DNA of 64,000 nucleotides from Streptomyces canus (GTDB lineage: Bacteria > Actinomycetota > Actinomycetes > Streptomycetales > Streptomycetaceae): positions 182,607 to 246,606 of the forward strand of contig NZ_KQ948673.1 in NCBI RefSeq assembly GCF_001514145.1, given 5' to 3'. The notes below the pieces were generated by a model that worked only from the letters and a program-made list of their open reading frames with translations, was not told the DNA's origin and searched no databases. Position numbers and translations under genes: made by a program. Shown piece after piece: positions 17,103 to 25,364 of the stretch (positions within the stretch are counted from its first letter, which is position 1; the number at the start of each line of letters is the position of its first letter).

Positions 17103-17893
17103 GCTCTCACCCCGGCGCTGTCCTGCTCCCACACAGCCCATGGGCGGTCGCCCCGGGTGTAGGCGTCGTCGAGCGCGGCCCGCTCCTTCACGGTGTCGGT
17201 CGGCTTCCAGAAGCCGCGGTGCTGGTGCGCCACCAGCCGCCCGCGCTTGGCGAGTTGGCCGCATCCGTCGGCCACCAGGTCACCGTTCTCCGGTATGTGG
17301 TCGAAGATCTCCTGGCGGAGCACGAAGTAGCCGCCGTTCTCCCACAGCGGCAGATCGCTCACCGCGGTGATGCCCCCCACCAGTCCGTCCTCGCCCAGTT
17401 CCACGCAGTGGAACGACGACTGGGGCGGCACCACCATCATCGACGCACCCGCGTCGCGCTGCGCGAACTTCTCGATCATCTCCGGCAGCGGGGCGTCGGT
17501 GAGCACGTCGGCGTAGTTGGCGAGGAACATCTCGTCGCCGTCCAGATGGTGCCGCACCCGGCGCAGCCGCTCCCCGATCGGCGACTCGATGCCGGTCTGC
17601 GCGAACGTGATCGTCCAGTCCGAGATGTCGGTGGACAGCAGCTCGGTCTCCCCCTTGCGCAGCACGAAGTCGTTGGACGTCGTCTCCTCGTAGTTGAGGA
17701 AGAAGTCCTTGATGTGGTGAGCCCCGTAGCCGAGGCACAGGATGAACTCCGTGTGTCCGAAGTGCGCGTAGTAGCGCATGACGTGCCAGATCAGGGGGCG
17801 CGGGCCGACCATCGCCATCGGCTTGGGCACGTCGTCGGAGGTTCCGTTGCGCATCCGCATCCCGTAACCGCCGCAGAACAGAACGACCTTCAT
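17099..17893 (-). CDS. glucose-1-phosphate cytidylyltransferase-like nucleotidyltransferase
   Basis: A 264-residue RfbF-type nucleotidyltransferase. The nucleotide loop is CGGYGMRMRNGT followed by VPKPMAMVGPRPLIWHVMRYY with the active-site Lys; FANYADVLTD-like sequence (FLANYADVLTD) carries the metal Asp, and FWKPTDTVKERAALDD is the C-terminal hallmark of CDP-glucose pyrophosphorylases. It should supply a CDP-sugar to the SDR, PIG-L and C-methyltransferase products encoded alongside, suggesting a branched or deoxy CDP-hexose. Confidence 0.88.
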   Translation of the reverse strand: MKVVLFCGGYGMRMRNGTSDDVPKPMAMVGPRPLIWHVMRYYAHFGHTEFILCLGYGAHHIKDFFLNYEETTSNDFVLRKGETELLSTDISDWTITFAQTGIESPIGERLRRVRHHLDGDEMFLANYADVLTDAPLPEMIEKFAQRDAGASMMVVPPQSSFHCVELGEDGLVGGITAVSDLPLWENGGYFVLRQEIFDHIPENGDLVADGCGQLAKRGRLVAHQHRGFWKPTDTVKERAALDDAYTRGDRPWAVWEQDSAGVRA

Positions 17894-17904
17894 GCTGTGA
17901 CCTT

Positions 17905-19149
17905 TCACGACGCGACCTCGACGATGCTCAGTTCCGGGATGGGAAAGACCAGCCGTCCGCCCCAGTCGTGCACGAAGGACAGCTGCTCGATCAGCTCGGC
18001 CCGCAGGTTCCACGGGAGGACGAGGACGTAGTCCGGTTTGTCGACGGCTATCTGCTCGGGCGGCAGGATCGGGATGCGGGTGCCCGGCGTGTACCTGCCG
18101 TGCTTGTAGGGGTTGCGGTCGACCGTGTACGCGAGCAGGTCGGGCCGGATGCCGCAGTGGTTGAGCAGGGTGTTTCCCTTGCCCGGGGCGCCGTAGCCGA
18201 CGACCGTCTCGCCGCGCTCGGCCGCCTCGATGAGGAACTTGAGGAGGTCCCGGCGGACCTTGGCCACCCGGGCGGAGAACTCGGTGTAGCCGGACAGCTC
18301 CTGCAGCCCGGCGGCCTTCTCGCGGGCCAGCACGTCGGCCACCCGCTCGGTCTGCTCACCGGCCACCTCGGCCGGCCGGGCCCACAGTCGGATGGAGCCG
18401 CCGTGCGTGGGCAGCAACTCCACGTCCACGAGCGCGAGTCCGCCGCTCGCGAGGGCTCGGATCGCGGACGCGACCGTGTAGTACTGGAAGTGCTCGTGGT
18501 AGATCGTGTCGTACTGGTTCTCCTCGATCAGGGTCAGCAGGTGCTGCACCTCGATGGAGACCCAGCCGTCGTCGGCGACCAGGGCGCGCAGGCCCTGGGT
18601 GAATCCGACCACGTCGGGGATGTGCGCGTACACGTTGTTGGCCACGACCAGGTCCGCCGGGCCGTGCTCCTTGCGGACGGCCGCACCGGTGTCCGGACTC
18701 AGGAACTCCGTGAGGGTGGGCACACCCGCGTCCCGCGCCGCAGCGCCGACGTTCACCGACGGCTCGATGCCGAGGCAGCGGATCCCCCGGTCCACCACGT
18801 GCTTCAGCAGGTACCCGTCGTTGCTCGCGACCTCGACCACGAAGGCGTCGGAGCCGTCGGCGCCGAGACCCACCCGCTGCACGGCGTCGGCGACGAACGT
18901 GCGGGCGTGCTCCACCCAGGAGGTCGAGAACGAGGAGAAGTACGCGTACTCCTTGAACGTCTCCTCCGGCGTGATCAGCGGCGGGATCTGCGCCAGCCAG
19001 CAGTCCGTGCAGACCCGCAGGTGCAGCGGGTACGCCGGTTCCGGCAGGTCCAGTTGGTCCGCGGCGAGAAAGCTCTCGCACGGCGGGGTCGCCCCCAGAT
19101 CGACGACGCTCGCCAGCGTCGTCGAGCCGCAGAGTCGGCATCGTGTCAT
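17905..19149 (-). CDS. SAM-dependent sugar C-methyltransferase
   Basis: A 414-residue protein with the three-part architecture of nucleotide-sugar C-methyltransferases (NovU/TylC3-like): an N-terminal zinc-binding domain (CRLCGS near the start, CTDCW about 45 residues later), a central SAM domain (FVVEVASNDGYLL, then LGIEPSVN, and VVANNVYAHIPD), and a C-terminal domain (VVGYGAPGKGNTLLNHCGI, YTVDRNPYKHG). YHEHFQYYT is the family's catalytic His motif. It would add a branch methyl group to a keto-sugar. It lies 11 bases upstream of the cytidylyltransferase gene. Confidence 0.9.
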   Translation of the reverse strand: MTRCRLCGSTTLASVVDLGATPPCESFLAADQLDLPEPAYPLHLRVCTDCWLAQIPPLITPEETFKEYAYFSSFSTSWVEHARTFVADAVQRVGLGADGSDAFVVEVASNDGYLLKHVVDRGIRCLGIEPSVNVGAAARDAGVPTLTEFLSPDTGAAVRKEHGPADLVVANNVYAHIPDVVGFTQGLRALVADDGWVSIEVQHLLTLIEENQYDTIYHEHFQYYTVASAIRALASGGLALVDVELLPTHGGSIRLWARPAEVAGEQTERVADVLAREKAAGLQELSGYTEFSARVAKVRRDLLKFLIEAAERGETVVGYGAPGKGNTLLNHCGIRPDLLAYTVDRNPYKHGRYTPGTRIPILPPEQIAVDKPDYVLVLPWNLRAELIEQLSFVHDWGGRLVFPIPELSIVEVAS

Positions 19150-20370
19150 TTACTGCCCCCCATTGATTCCGTCCCCCATTGATTCCGTCCGACCCGCGAT
19201 CGCGGTGCGGTACCCCTCCACCAGGCGCTCGAGGCCGACGGCCGGGCTGAAGCCCTGCTCGTAACGGCGCCGGGCCGCCTGGCCCATCTCCCGGTTGCGG
19301 GCCGTTTCGGCCGCGATCCGGCGTATGCAGGACGCGAGCGAGGCTGCCTCGCCCGGCCGGTGCAGCAGTCCGGTCACACCGTCCTCGACGAGTTCGACGA
19401 ACGCGCCGTGTCCGGCGGCGACGGTCGGCACCCCTGCCGCCATCGCCTCGACCGCCACCAGGCCGAACGCCTCCAGCCACGTCGAAGGAGCCACCACGGC
19501 GACGGAGCGGGCGATGACCTTCCGGCACTCCGCCGTGTCCAGCAGGCCGGCGTACCGTACGTCGTCCCGGCCCGCCGCCCAGGCGGTCACCTCTCGCTCC
19601 AGCGGCCCGGTGCCGGCGATCACGAGTGGCACGCCCACACCGCCGCCCGCCGCGATCTCGTCCCACGCGGTCATGAGCAGCCGCACGCCCTTGGCCTCCG
19701 CGAGCCGGCCGAGATAGAGCACGTGCTCGCCGTCACCCTCTCGGCGAGTGCCCGGCTCCGGCACGAAGTTGTGCTTCACCGCCAGCCGCTCGGCCGGCAT
19801 GCCGGACCGCACCAGGACGTCGCGCTGCGCCGCGGAGATGCAGAAGAAGCGCTCCACGCCGGACCACCACCGCCGCCGGTTGACCGACAGGCTGACGGCG
19901 AGCGGCACGGTCGCCAGGCGGGAGTTGCGGTAGCAGCCGTGCCGGACGGCGGGCAGCGGCGAGGACCCGACGCACTCGGTGCACGGCCGGCCGTCCCGCT
20001 GCAGCGTGCCGGGAGGGCAGACCTGGGTGTAGTTGTGCAGCGTGGCCACGGCGGGCACGCCGGCGTCGGCGCATGCGGCAAGCACCGCGGGCGACAGCAG
20101 CGGGAAGACGTTGTGGATGTGGACCACGTCGGGCCGGTCGGTGCGAAGCCGGGCGGTGAGCTCCTTGCGGACCCCCGGGTTCCACGGCACGAGGAGCGGC
20201 ACCGCGACCTTGCCGAGCAGGGACCGGGCGGCGATGTCGTCGCTGCGCCGCTCGAACACCTCGACCCGGTGGCCGGCCGAGCGCAGCAACTCCACCTCCT
20301 GGTCGACGACCTTGTTCTCTCCGCTCGGCTGCGCCGAGGCGTAACGGTTGTGCACCACCAGGACGTGCAT
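19150..20370 (-). CDS. GT4 family glycosyltransferase
   Basis: A 406-residue GT-B enzyme. The N-terminal domain contains VVHIHNVFPLLSPAV; the C-terminal nucleotide-sugar domain has VLYLGRLAEAKGVRLLMTAW and the EX7E-type motif in PSTWLEAFGLVAVEAMAAG. A Cys-rich loop (VCPPGTLQRDGRPCTEC) after the first His motif is common to a GT4 subset and may bind metal. The ATG used has GGAGG 10 bases upstream; a GTG two codons earlier would overlap the upstream stop as GTGA and is equally possible. Its stop codon abuts the methyltransferase start. Confidence 0.9.
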   Translation of the reverse strand: MHVLVVHNRYASAQPSGENKVVDQEVELLRSAGHRVEVFERRSDDIAARSLLGKVAVPLLVPWNPGVRKELTARLRTDRPDVVHIHNVFPLLSPAVLAACADAGVPAVATLHNYTQVCPPGTLQRDGRPCTECVGSSPLPAVRHGCYRNSRLATVPLAVSLSVNRRRWWSGVERFFCISAAQRDVLVRSGMPAERLAVKHNFVPEPGTRREGDGEHVLYLGRLAEAKGVRLLMTAWDEIAAGGGVGVPLVIAGTGPLEREVTAWAAGRDDVRYAGLLDTAECRKVIARSVAVVAPSTWLEAFGLVAVEAMAAGVPTVAAGHGAFVELVEDGVTGLLHRPGEAASLASCIRRIAAETARNREMGQAARRRYEQGFSPAVGLERLVEGYRTAIAGRTESMGDGINGGQ

Positions 20371-20372
20371 GC

Positions 20373-21677
20373 TCACGTCGCCTCCGATCTCTGGGCCCAG
20401 CGCGGGACGCGTCGTCGACGGACTTCGGGCGTCGAGAGCGGAGCGGGCTCGGCCGGTGCCGCGAGGAGCGAGGCGGCCAGTGCCAGGTGCAGCAGATACG
20501 GTGAGGCGTCGCCCAGGCCGACCTCGGTGTACGACGCGATCCCGCAGTAGCTGATCAGGAAGATCGCGCAGGCCCTCTGCAGCGACGGTGGCCGCAGTAG
20601 CGCGACGCCGCCCAGCACGATGATGATCGCCGCGACCAGAGTGACGCCGATCAGACCCTGCTCGTTGTAGACGGCCAGCCAGCTGTTGTCGATCGGCAGC
20701 CCGCCGAACGACTTGTCCCCCAGGCCCACGCCGAACACCTGCTCCGAGGTCGACCGGTGCGCGGCCAGAAGAGCGTCCCAGACCTTGGCCCGGCCGGTGA
20801 GGCTGGAGAAGTTCTCCTGGCTCTGCCCGCGCAGGAACCACGCCTGCAGCGCGGAGGCGAACACCACCGCGGCCACCGTGGCGCACAGCACCGCCCAGGT
20901 GAAGAACCGGCGGGCGGCGGCGCTGGTCAGGATGAGCGAGCCGATCGCCAGCACGAGCCCCACGAGCAGGCCGAGCGTGGCCGTCCGGGTATGGGTCAAC
21001 GCGAGCAGGGCGAGCGACGGCACGATGACGACCGCCGCGCTCACCCGGTCGGTCCGGCGGCCCAGCAGGAGCAGCACGGTGAGCCCGATGACCACCGCGG
21101 CGTACTGTCCGATCTGCGGCGGGGTGAGCGGCCACAACGCGCCGACGAGGCGTCCCTCGTATTCGTCGGCCAAAGCCGCGCCCGGTGAGACGACCAGGCC
21201 GGCGGCCACCGTTCCGAGGACCGCGAAGTACACCCGGATGTGGGGCCGGACGAACGTCAGGCCGCCATCCCACCAGCGGCTGAGCAGCCACAGCGTGCCG
21301 ACGAAGAGAGCCAGCCGGAAGCAGCGGAACAGCGCGCCGAACCCGGACTCCAGGTGCGCGCTGGAGATCACGCTCACCACCAGGAGCAGGGTGAGCAGGA
21401 GCACGTAGGCGCTGGCTCGGATACGCAGCCGGGCATTGACCAAGAGCGCCAGCGCGAACGCGGCGACCAGTGCGCCCATGGTGACCAACTGGATGAGGGA
21501 ACGGGGCAGCGGGATGATCGTCTTCGCCCCGGTGGAGCCGAGCGTGTTGAGGATCAGCAGTCCCCAGACCGTCCCGACGAGCTTAGGTGTGCCGGCCGGG
21601 AGCGGTTCGGCGCCGGGCCGCGTGTCCGCCGGGTCCGTTGTGCCCGGCAGGCCGCCGTGCCGCAGGTCTCCGCCCAT
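20373..21677 (-). CDS. O-antigen ligase/polymerase (Wzy-like) membrane protein
   Basis: A 434-residue protein with about 11 hydrophobic segments and a large loop (about residues 280-330: GQSQENFSSLTGRAKVWDAL through GLPIDNSWLAVYNEQG), the arrangement of the Wzy_C/O-antigen ligase family. LTGRAKVWDALL with its Arg, and FGVGLGDKSFG, match the loop conserved in that family. It would polymerise lipid-linked repeat units on the outer face of the membrane. ATG chosen one base after the upstream stop. Confidence 0.82.
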   Translation of the reverse strand: MGGDLRHGGLPGTTDPADTRPGAEPLPAGTPKLVGTVWGLLILNTLGSTGAKTIIPLPRSLIQLVTMGALVAAFALALLVNARLRIRASAYVLLLTLLLVVSVISSAHLESGFGALFRCFRLALFVGTLWLLSRWWDGGLTFVRPHIRVYFAVLGTVAAGLVVSPGAALADEYEGRLVGALWPLTPPQIGQYAAVVIGLTVLLLLGRRTDRVSAAVVIVPSLALLALTHTRTATLGLLVGLVLAIGSLILTSAAARRFFTWAVLCATVAAVVFASALQAWFLRGQSQENFSSLTGRAKVWDALLAAHRSTSEQVFGVGLGDKSFGGLPIDNSWLAVYNEQGLIGVTLVAAIIIVLGGVALLRPPSLQRACAIFLISYCGIASYTEVGLGDASPYLLHLALAASLLAAPAEPAPLSTPEVRRRRVPRWAQRSEAT

Positions 21678-21678
21678 C

Positions 21679-23211
21679 TCAACCACCTGCCCGTGCGCGG
21701 AAGGTGCTGCCGGTGTCCTGCCGGTACGGCGCGCCCTGCCACTCCTGGAAGGTGAGCACCCGGCTCGGGTCGTGGGCGACGAACTTCCACGGGCCGAGGT
21801 AGACGTTGTCGTGCCAGCGGTTGTGCTGCTTGAGGGTGATCGCGTCGGCCACCTTCTCGCCCTTGTACGGCGACCAGTCGGGATAGGTGCCGTAGTTGGA
21901 GAGGACCGCCATGCGGTCGCACTTCTCCGTGCACTTGACGACGGACATGTCCAGCACGAAGCGGTTGTCGTGGATGTCCACCCGCTGGGTCTTCCACCGG
22001 CAGTCGTCGTAGAGCGGTGGCTTGGCGATCGCCGGCTTCGCGCAGCGGTCGGTGTTCTTCACCAGCGGGGTGCAGTCACCGGACGAGGTGTTGGCCGGGC
22101 TGTTGCAGAACCGGTCGGCGTTCTCCCACAGGGTGATCCCCGACCAGTTGTCCTCCAGCAGGTTCCGATAGATCTCGATCTTGTCGGTGCGGGCCTTGAT
22201 CCGTGGTTCGCCACCGGACTCGGACAGGTAGACGGTCGCGAACGGGAAGTTGTCGCCGCCCTCGGCCGCGGCGCGGCCCTCGACCCAGTTGTTCCGCCGG
22301 ATCGTGTTGTTCCGGATGACCGCGTTGTAGCTGATCTCGTAGATCAGCGCGGCGCCGTCGTTGGCCTCGATCACGTTGTTCTCGATGCGGAAGTCGTTGT
22401 TGTTGGTGTCCGCCCACAACCCGGTGCCGCGGTTGTCGTGCACCCAGTTGCCGCGCACGTCGGCGCCGTCGACTGCCCAGAACTTGATGCCTCCGGTGCA
22501 GCCGCAGCCCTTCCGCCGCCGCTCCCAGTCGCCGGTGTTGTTGCCCACGATCTCGTTGTCCTCGACCACCAGACCGGTGATACGGCCGCTGCCCTTGTAG
22601 GCGTTCATGCCGTACTGGCCGTTGTCGCGCAGGCAGCTGGCGCGGACCTGCTGGCGGGCGCCCGCCATCAGTCCGGCGCCGGAGTTGTTCTGGATCGTCG
22701 CGTGCTCGATCACCCACCCGTCGGCCGAGTCGTGGTTGACCACGCCCTCGTCCAGCGGCGCCACGAAACGCTCCACGGTCAGGTAGCGGATGGTGACGTC
22801 GCGGGCGGTGCCGCTGAACGCGTACTGGCTCTTCTTCCCGCCGTCGAGCACCGCACCGGGCGCACCGATGTAGCGGTCCCCCTCCTTGGGGACGACCTGG
22901 GCGAAGCGGTCCGGGTCGAGCCTGTGCTTGCCCGGTCGAAGCCAGAACGTGGTGTGCGGGGGGTTGCTCATGGTCTTCGCCGCCAGGTCACCGACCACCG
23001 CGGGGTCGACCGTCACCGCACCCGCCGGCGGCTCGGCCGGCCCGGCGGCGGGCTTGGCGCACACCTGGGCCACGGCTCGGCCGCCGGACGTGGTCGGCGC
23101 GGCGGTCGGCTCCGCGCCCCGGGCGCCCGGGGCCCCTGAGGTGCTGTCACAGCCGGTCGCCAGCAGGGCCAGCGCCAGGGGTGCCGCCGACCACGCCCAG
23201 TGCCGCATCAT
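21679..23211 (-). CDS. right-handed parallel beta-helix lipoprotein
   Basis: A 510-residue exported protein. The signal peptide ends in the lipobox LLATGC (Cys about residue 21). The main part consists of beta-helix rungs with Asn/Asp ladders (IEHATIQNNSGAGL, VVEDNEIVGNNTG, IENNVIEANDGAAL, AVIRNNTIRRNNWV, IEIYRNLLEDNWSGI), as in pectate-lyase, AlgG-type epimerase and Pel/alginate-lyase folds. Several Cys pairs (GCGCTGG; CNSPANTSSGDC; CTEKCDRM) suggest disulfides. Catalytic residues cannot be assigned by eye. In a uronate-polymer locus it could be a C5-epimerase, lyase or polymer-binding protein. Confidence 0.8.
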   Translation of the reverse strand: MMRHWAWSAAPLALALLATGCDSTSGAPGARGAEPTAAPTTSGGRAVAQVCAKPAAGPAEPPAGAVTVDPAVVGDLAAKTMSNPPHTTFWLRPGKHRLDPDRFAQVVPKEGDRYIGAPGAVLDGGKKSQYAFSGTARDVTIRYLTVERFVAPLDEGVVNHDSADGWVIEHATIQNNSGAGLMAGARQQVRASCLRDNGQYGMNAYKGSGRITGLVVEDNEIVGNNTGDWERRRKGCGCTGGIKFWAVDGADVRGNWVHDNRGTGLWADTNNNDFRIENNVIEANDGAALIYEISYNAVIRNNTIRRNNWVEGRAAAEGGDNFPFATVYLSESGGEPRIKARTDKIEIYRNLLEDNWSGITLWENADRFCNSPANTSSGDCTPLVKNTDRCAKPAIAKPPLYDDCRWKTQRVDIHDNRFVLDMSVVKCTEKCDRMAVLSNYGTYPDWSPYKGEKVADAITLKQHNRWHDNVYLGPWKFVAHDPSRVLTFQEWQGAPYRQDTGSTFRARAGG

Positions 23212-23228
23212 GGCCCCCACGCGCCCCC

Positions 23229-23400
23229 CTTGGGGGTGTGGTGAAAGTCCCGCACAGCGCCCACAGCGCCCGGCACGCACCCTCGCCGCACCGGCCGAAG
23301 ACCCAGGCAGCGACTCCCCATCGAGGGCGTTCGTCCGGTACGCCGAGGGCACGCACCGGACACCGCGGGCATGGCAGGTGACTTTCACGACGCCCCCAAG
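23229..23400. repeat. long imperfect inverted repeat in the gap between heparinase and beta-helix genes
   Basis: Arms at 23229-23249 and 23380-23400 match at 19 of 21 positions (the CTTGGGGG and GTGAAAGTC ends are identical), separated by 130 bases. One arm covers the stop codon of the heparinase-like gene, the other ends 18 bases before the beta-helix start codon. The intervening bases contain no gene that I can support. On the transcript the arms would pair into a long-range hairpin. Confidence 0.75.
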
Positions 23401-25364
23401 CCGCGGAACCCGAGCACAGTGGTGAAGCCCTCCGTGCCGTCGGCGAAGCCGGTGCCGACGAGCGTCGTCGAGGGTTCCTTGCGCCCGAATCCGGCGGAGT
23501 ACCAGCCGAGCGGCGGGTCGGTCTCGCCGCGATGGGCCCGCCAGGACAGCTGCCCGGGCAGGTCGAGCACCGCGGAGCGTCCTTCGCCGTCCACGATCCA
23601 CGTGAGCACTGCCCTGTTCCCCACCAGGTCCACGGCGATCGCCGGACCGAGGTGGAACGCGAGGCGTACGTCCCGGCGGGGGCCGCGCACTTCGTCGACC
23701 ACCCGCAACTCCTGGCTCTCAGCGCTCAGTTCCACCGTGCGGCGGTGCACGGAGCCCTGGTAACCGTCGTGCTCGGCACACCAGCGGGCCGTCCCCCCGT
23801 CGGAGGTGCCGGATGTGTCGGCGACCAGGACGCTGCTCTCGGCATGCCGGGTCCACAGGAACGGGCCGCCGGAGACGGACTGGTCACCGCCGTCCAGCTG
23901 CAGGGTGTTGTGGCCGAGGGTCGAGCGGAAGTACTGCCGCCACTCGGGCTGACCGTGGTAGCAGAACGTCCCCGGGTCGGCGAGCACGTCGACGCCGTCG
24001 TGCCGGACCTCCACGGACAGCGCGTCCGCGTGGGCATGCGCGGCGATGGACAGGAAGCCGTGCGGACCGCCGTCGCAGCGGCACCAGATCTCCTCCGGAC
24101 CGCGCAGGATGGTCATGCCGGCGTCGGCGAAGTGGGCCGGTCGGCTTGCCGGGCGGGTCACGGCCGGTACGGTTCCCTTTTCCGGGTACGGCCGGATGAG
24201 CGCGGCCAGCAGGGGGGTGCGCACATCGGTGCCGGTCACCGCCGGCCACCAGGCGAGCCGGCCGAACACGGCGTCCCCGGTGGCCAGCAGCGAGGCCCAG
24301 CGGTCGGTATCCGCGCCGTCCACGACCAGACCGTGTCCGTCGTCCGCGTCTCCCTGGCGCGGCGGCCGCAGCCGGTTGTCCACGACGGCCGCGAGCGCGT
24401 CGGTCATCCGCAGCAGTACGAGCCGGACGGTCGGGGGGATCGGCACGCGGGCGGCGTCCGCCTCGGCCACCGCGGCCAGGCCCAACTCCAGTACGAGTCC
24501 GTGGTATTCGGTGGCCAGCTCGCGATTGAGGCCGGAGAGGTAGGTGTTGCCGCGCAGATGCCGCTCCAGCGACCGCAGCGCGCCGGTCCGCCAACGCTCC
24601 GACGAGGGGAACCAGTCGAAGGCGCAGGCCGCTGCGAACTGCCCGGCGGCCTCCGCGATGACGTGGTTGTTCGCCGAAGAGCCCCGGCTGGGGAAGGCGG
24701 CCAGCCAGCGCTGGTGGTGCCAGATCTGGTTCAGCGCCACCTGGTTGCCCTCGAACAGGCCGGCCGCGCCGGGCCAGCCGTCGAGCAGCCGGCGGATCCA
24801 CACCCAGGACAGCAGCCGGATGCCCAGCTCGATGCCGCTGATCCAGTGCACGCCGCGCAGCGGCGGGTTGGCCTCCCACCACGAGCGCAGGTGCTCGGCC
24901 ACGCGCTCCGCGTACCGCTCGTCCCCGATGACCGCGTACGCGGCGGCGAGCACGGTGAGGTACTGGTGCCGGGACGGCTCCCAGATCTGCTTGATGTCCC
25001 CGACCGCGTCCTCGTTGCGGTACGGCACGTCAAAGGCGTAGCCCGACGGGGCCCGGCGACCGGTCTTCGGGTCGCGCCACCAGTCCGGGTCGGCCAAGTC
25101 GTCGCGGACCACCCCGAAGTACTCGGCGTGCCCGTCCATCAGCCGGTCCGCCTCGGCGATGAGGCGTTTCGCGGCGTCCGAGGGTATGGCGGCGGTCGTC
25201 CCGGCGGGCAGTACCGCGGTGAACCGGGCGTCGGGCACGTTCGGGCAGTTCGGCGGCGCCGACCGCCACCGCCGCCTGCGCACCGCGTCGCCCACCCGGC
25301 CGCCGACCTCCCGCGGTCCCATCCGGGACAGCCGCCGCAGGTACCAGCCCGCGCTCATCGTCAT
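23385..25364 (-). CDS. heparinase II/III-like (alginate-lyase fold) protein
   Basis: A 659-residue protein with an N-terminal (alpha/alpha) toroid (about residues 60-400; WISGIELGIRLLSWVW, NNHVIAEAAGQFAAA) and a C-terminal anti-parallel beta-sheet domain with the family's HADALSVEVRHDGVDVLADP, then GTFCYHG and RSTLGHNTL. The Asn-His-Tyr/His set expected for uronate lyases (SANNHV, LATEYHG, AHAHAD) appears present. No signal peptide is obvious, so it may act inside the cell or be exported by another route; such genes are common in polysaccharide loci with a bi-domain oxidoreductase, as here. Its ATG overlaps the TAA of that upstream gene by one base. Confidence 0.87.
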   Translation of the reverse strand: MTMSAGWYLRRLSRMGPREVGGRVGDAVRRRRWRSAPPNCPNVPDARFTAVLPAGTTAAIPSDAAKRLIAEADRLMDGHAEYFGVVRDDLADPDWWRDPKTGRRAPSGYAFDVPYRNEDAVGDIKQIWEPSRHQYLTVLAAAYAVIGDERYAERVAEHLRSWWEANPPLRGVHWISGIELGIRLLSWVWIRRLLDGWPGAAGLFEGNQVALNQIWHHQRWLAAFPSRGSSANNHVIAEAAGQFAAACAFDWFPSSERWRTGALRSLERHLRGNTYLSGLNRELATEYHGLVLELGLAAVAEADAARVPIPPTVRLVLLRMTDALAAVVDNRLRPPRQGDADDGHGLVVDGADTDRWASLLATGDAVFGRLAWWPAVTGTDVRTPLLAALIRPYPEKGTVPAVTRPASRPAHFADAGMTILRGPEEIWCRCDGGPHGFLSIAAHAHADALSVEVRHDGVDVLADPGTFCYHGQPEWRQYFRSTLGHNTLQLDGGDQSVSGGPFLWTRHAESSVLVADTSGTSDGGTARWCAEHDGYQGSVHRRTVELSAESQELRVVDEVRGPRRDVRLAFHLGPAIAVDLVGNRAVLTWIVDGEGRSAVLDLPGQLSWRAHRGETDPPLGWYSAGFGRKEPSTTLVGTGFADGTEGFTTVLGFRGLGAS

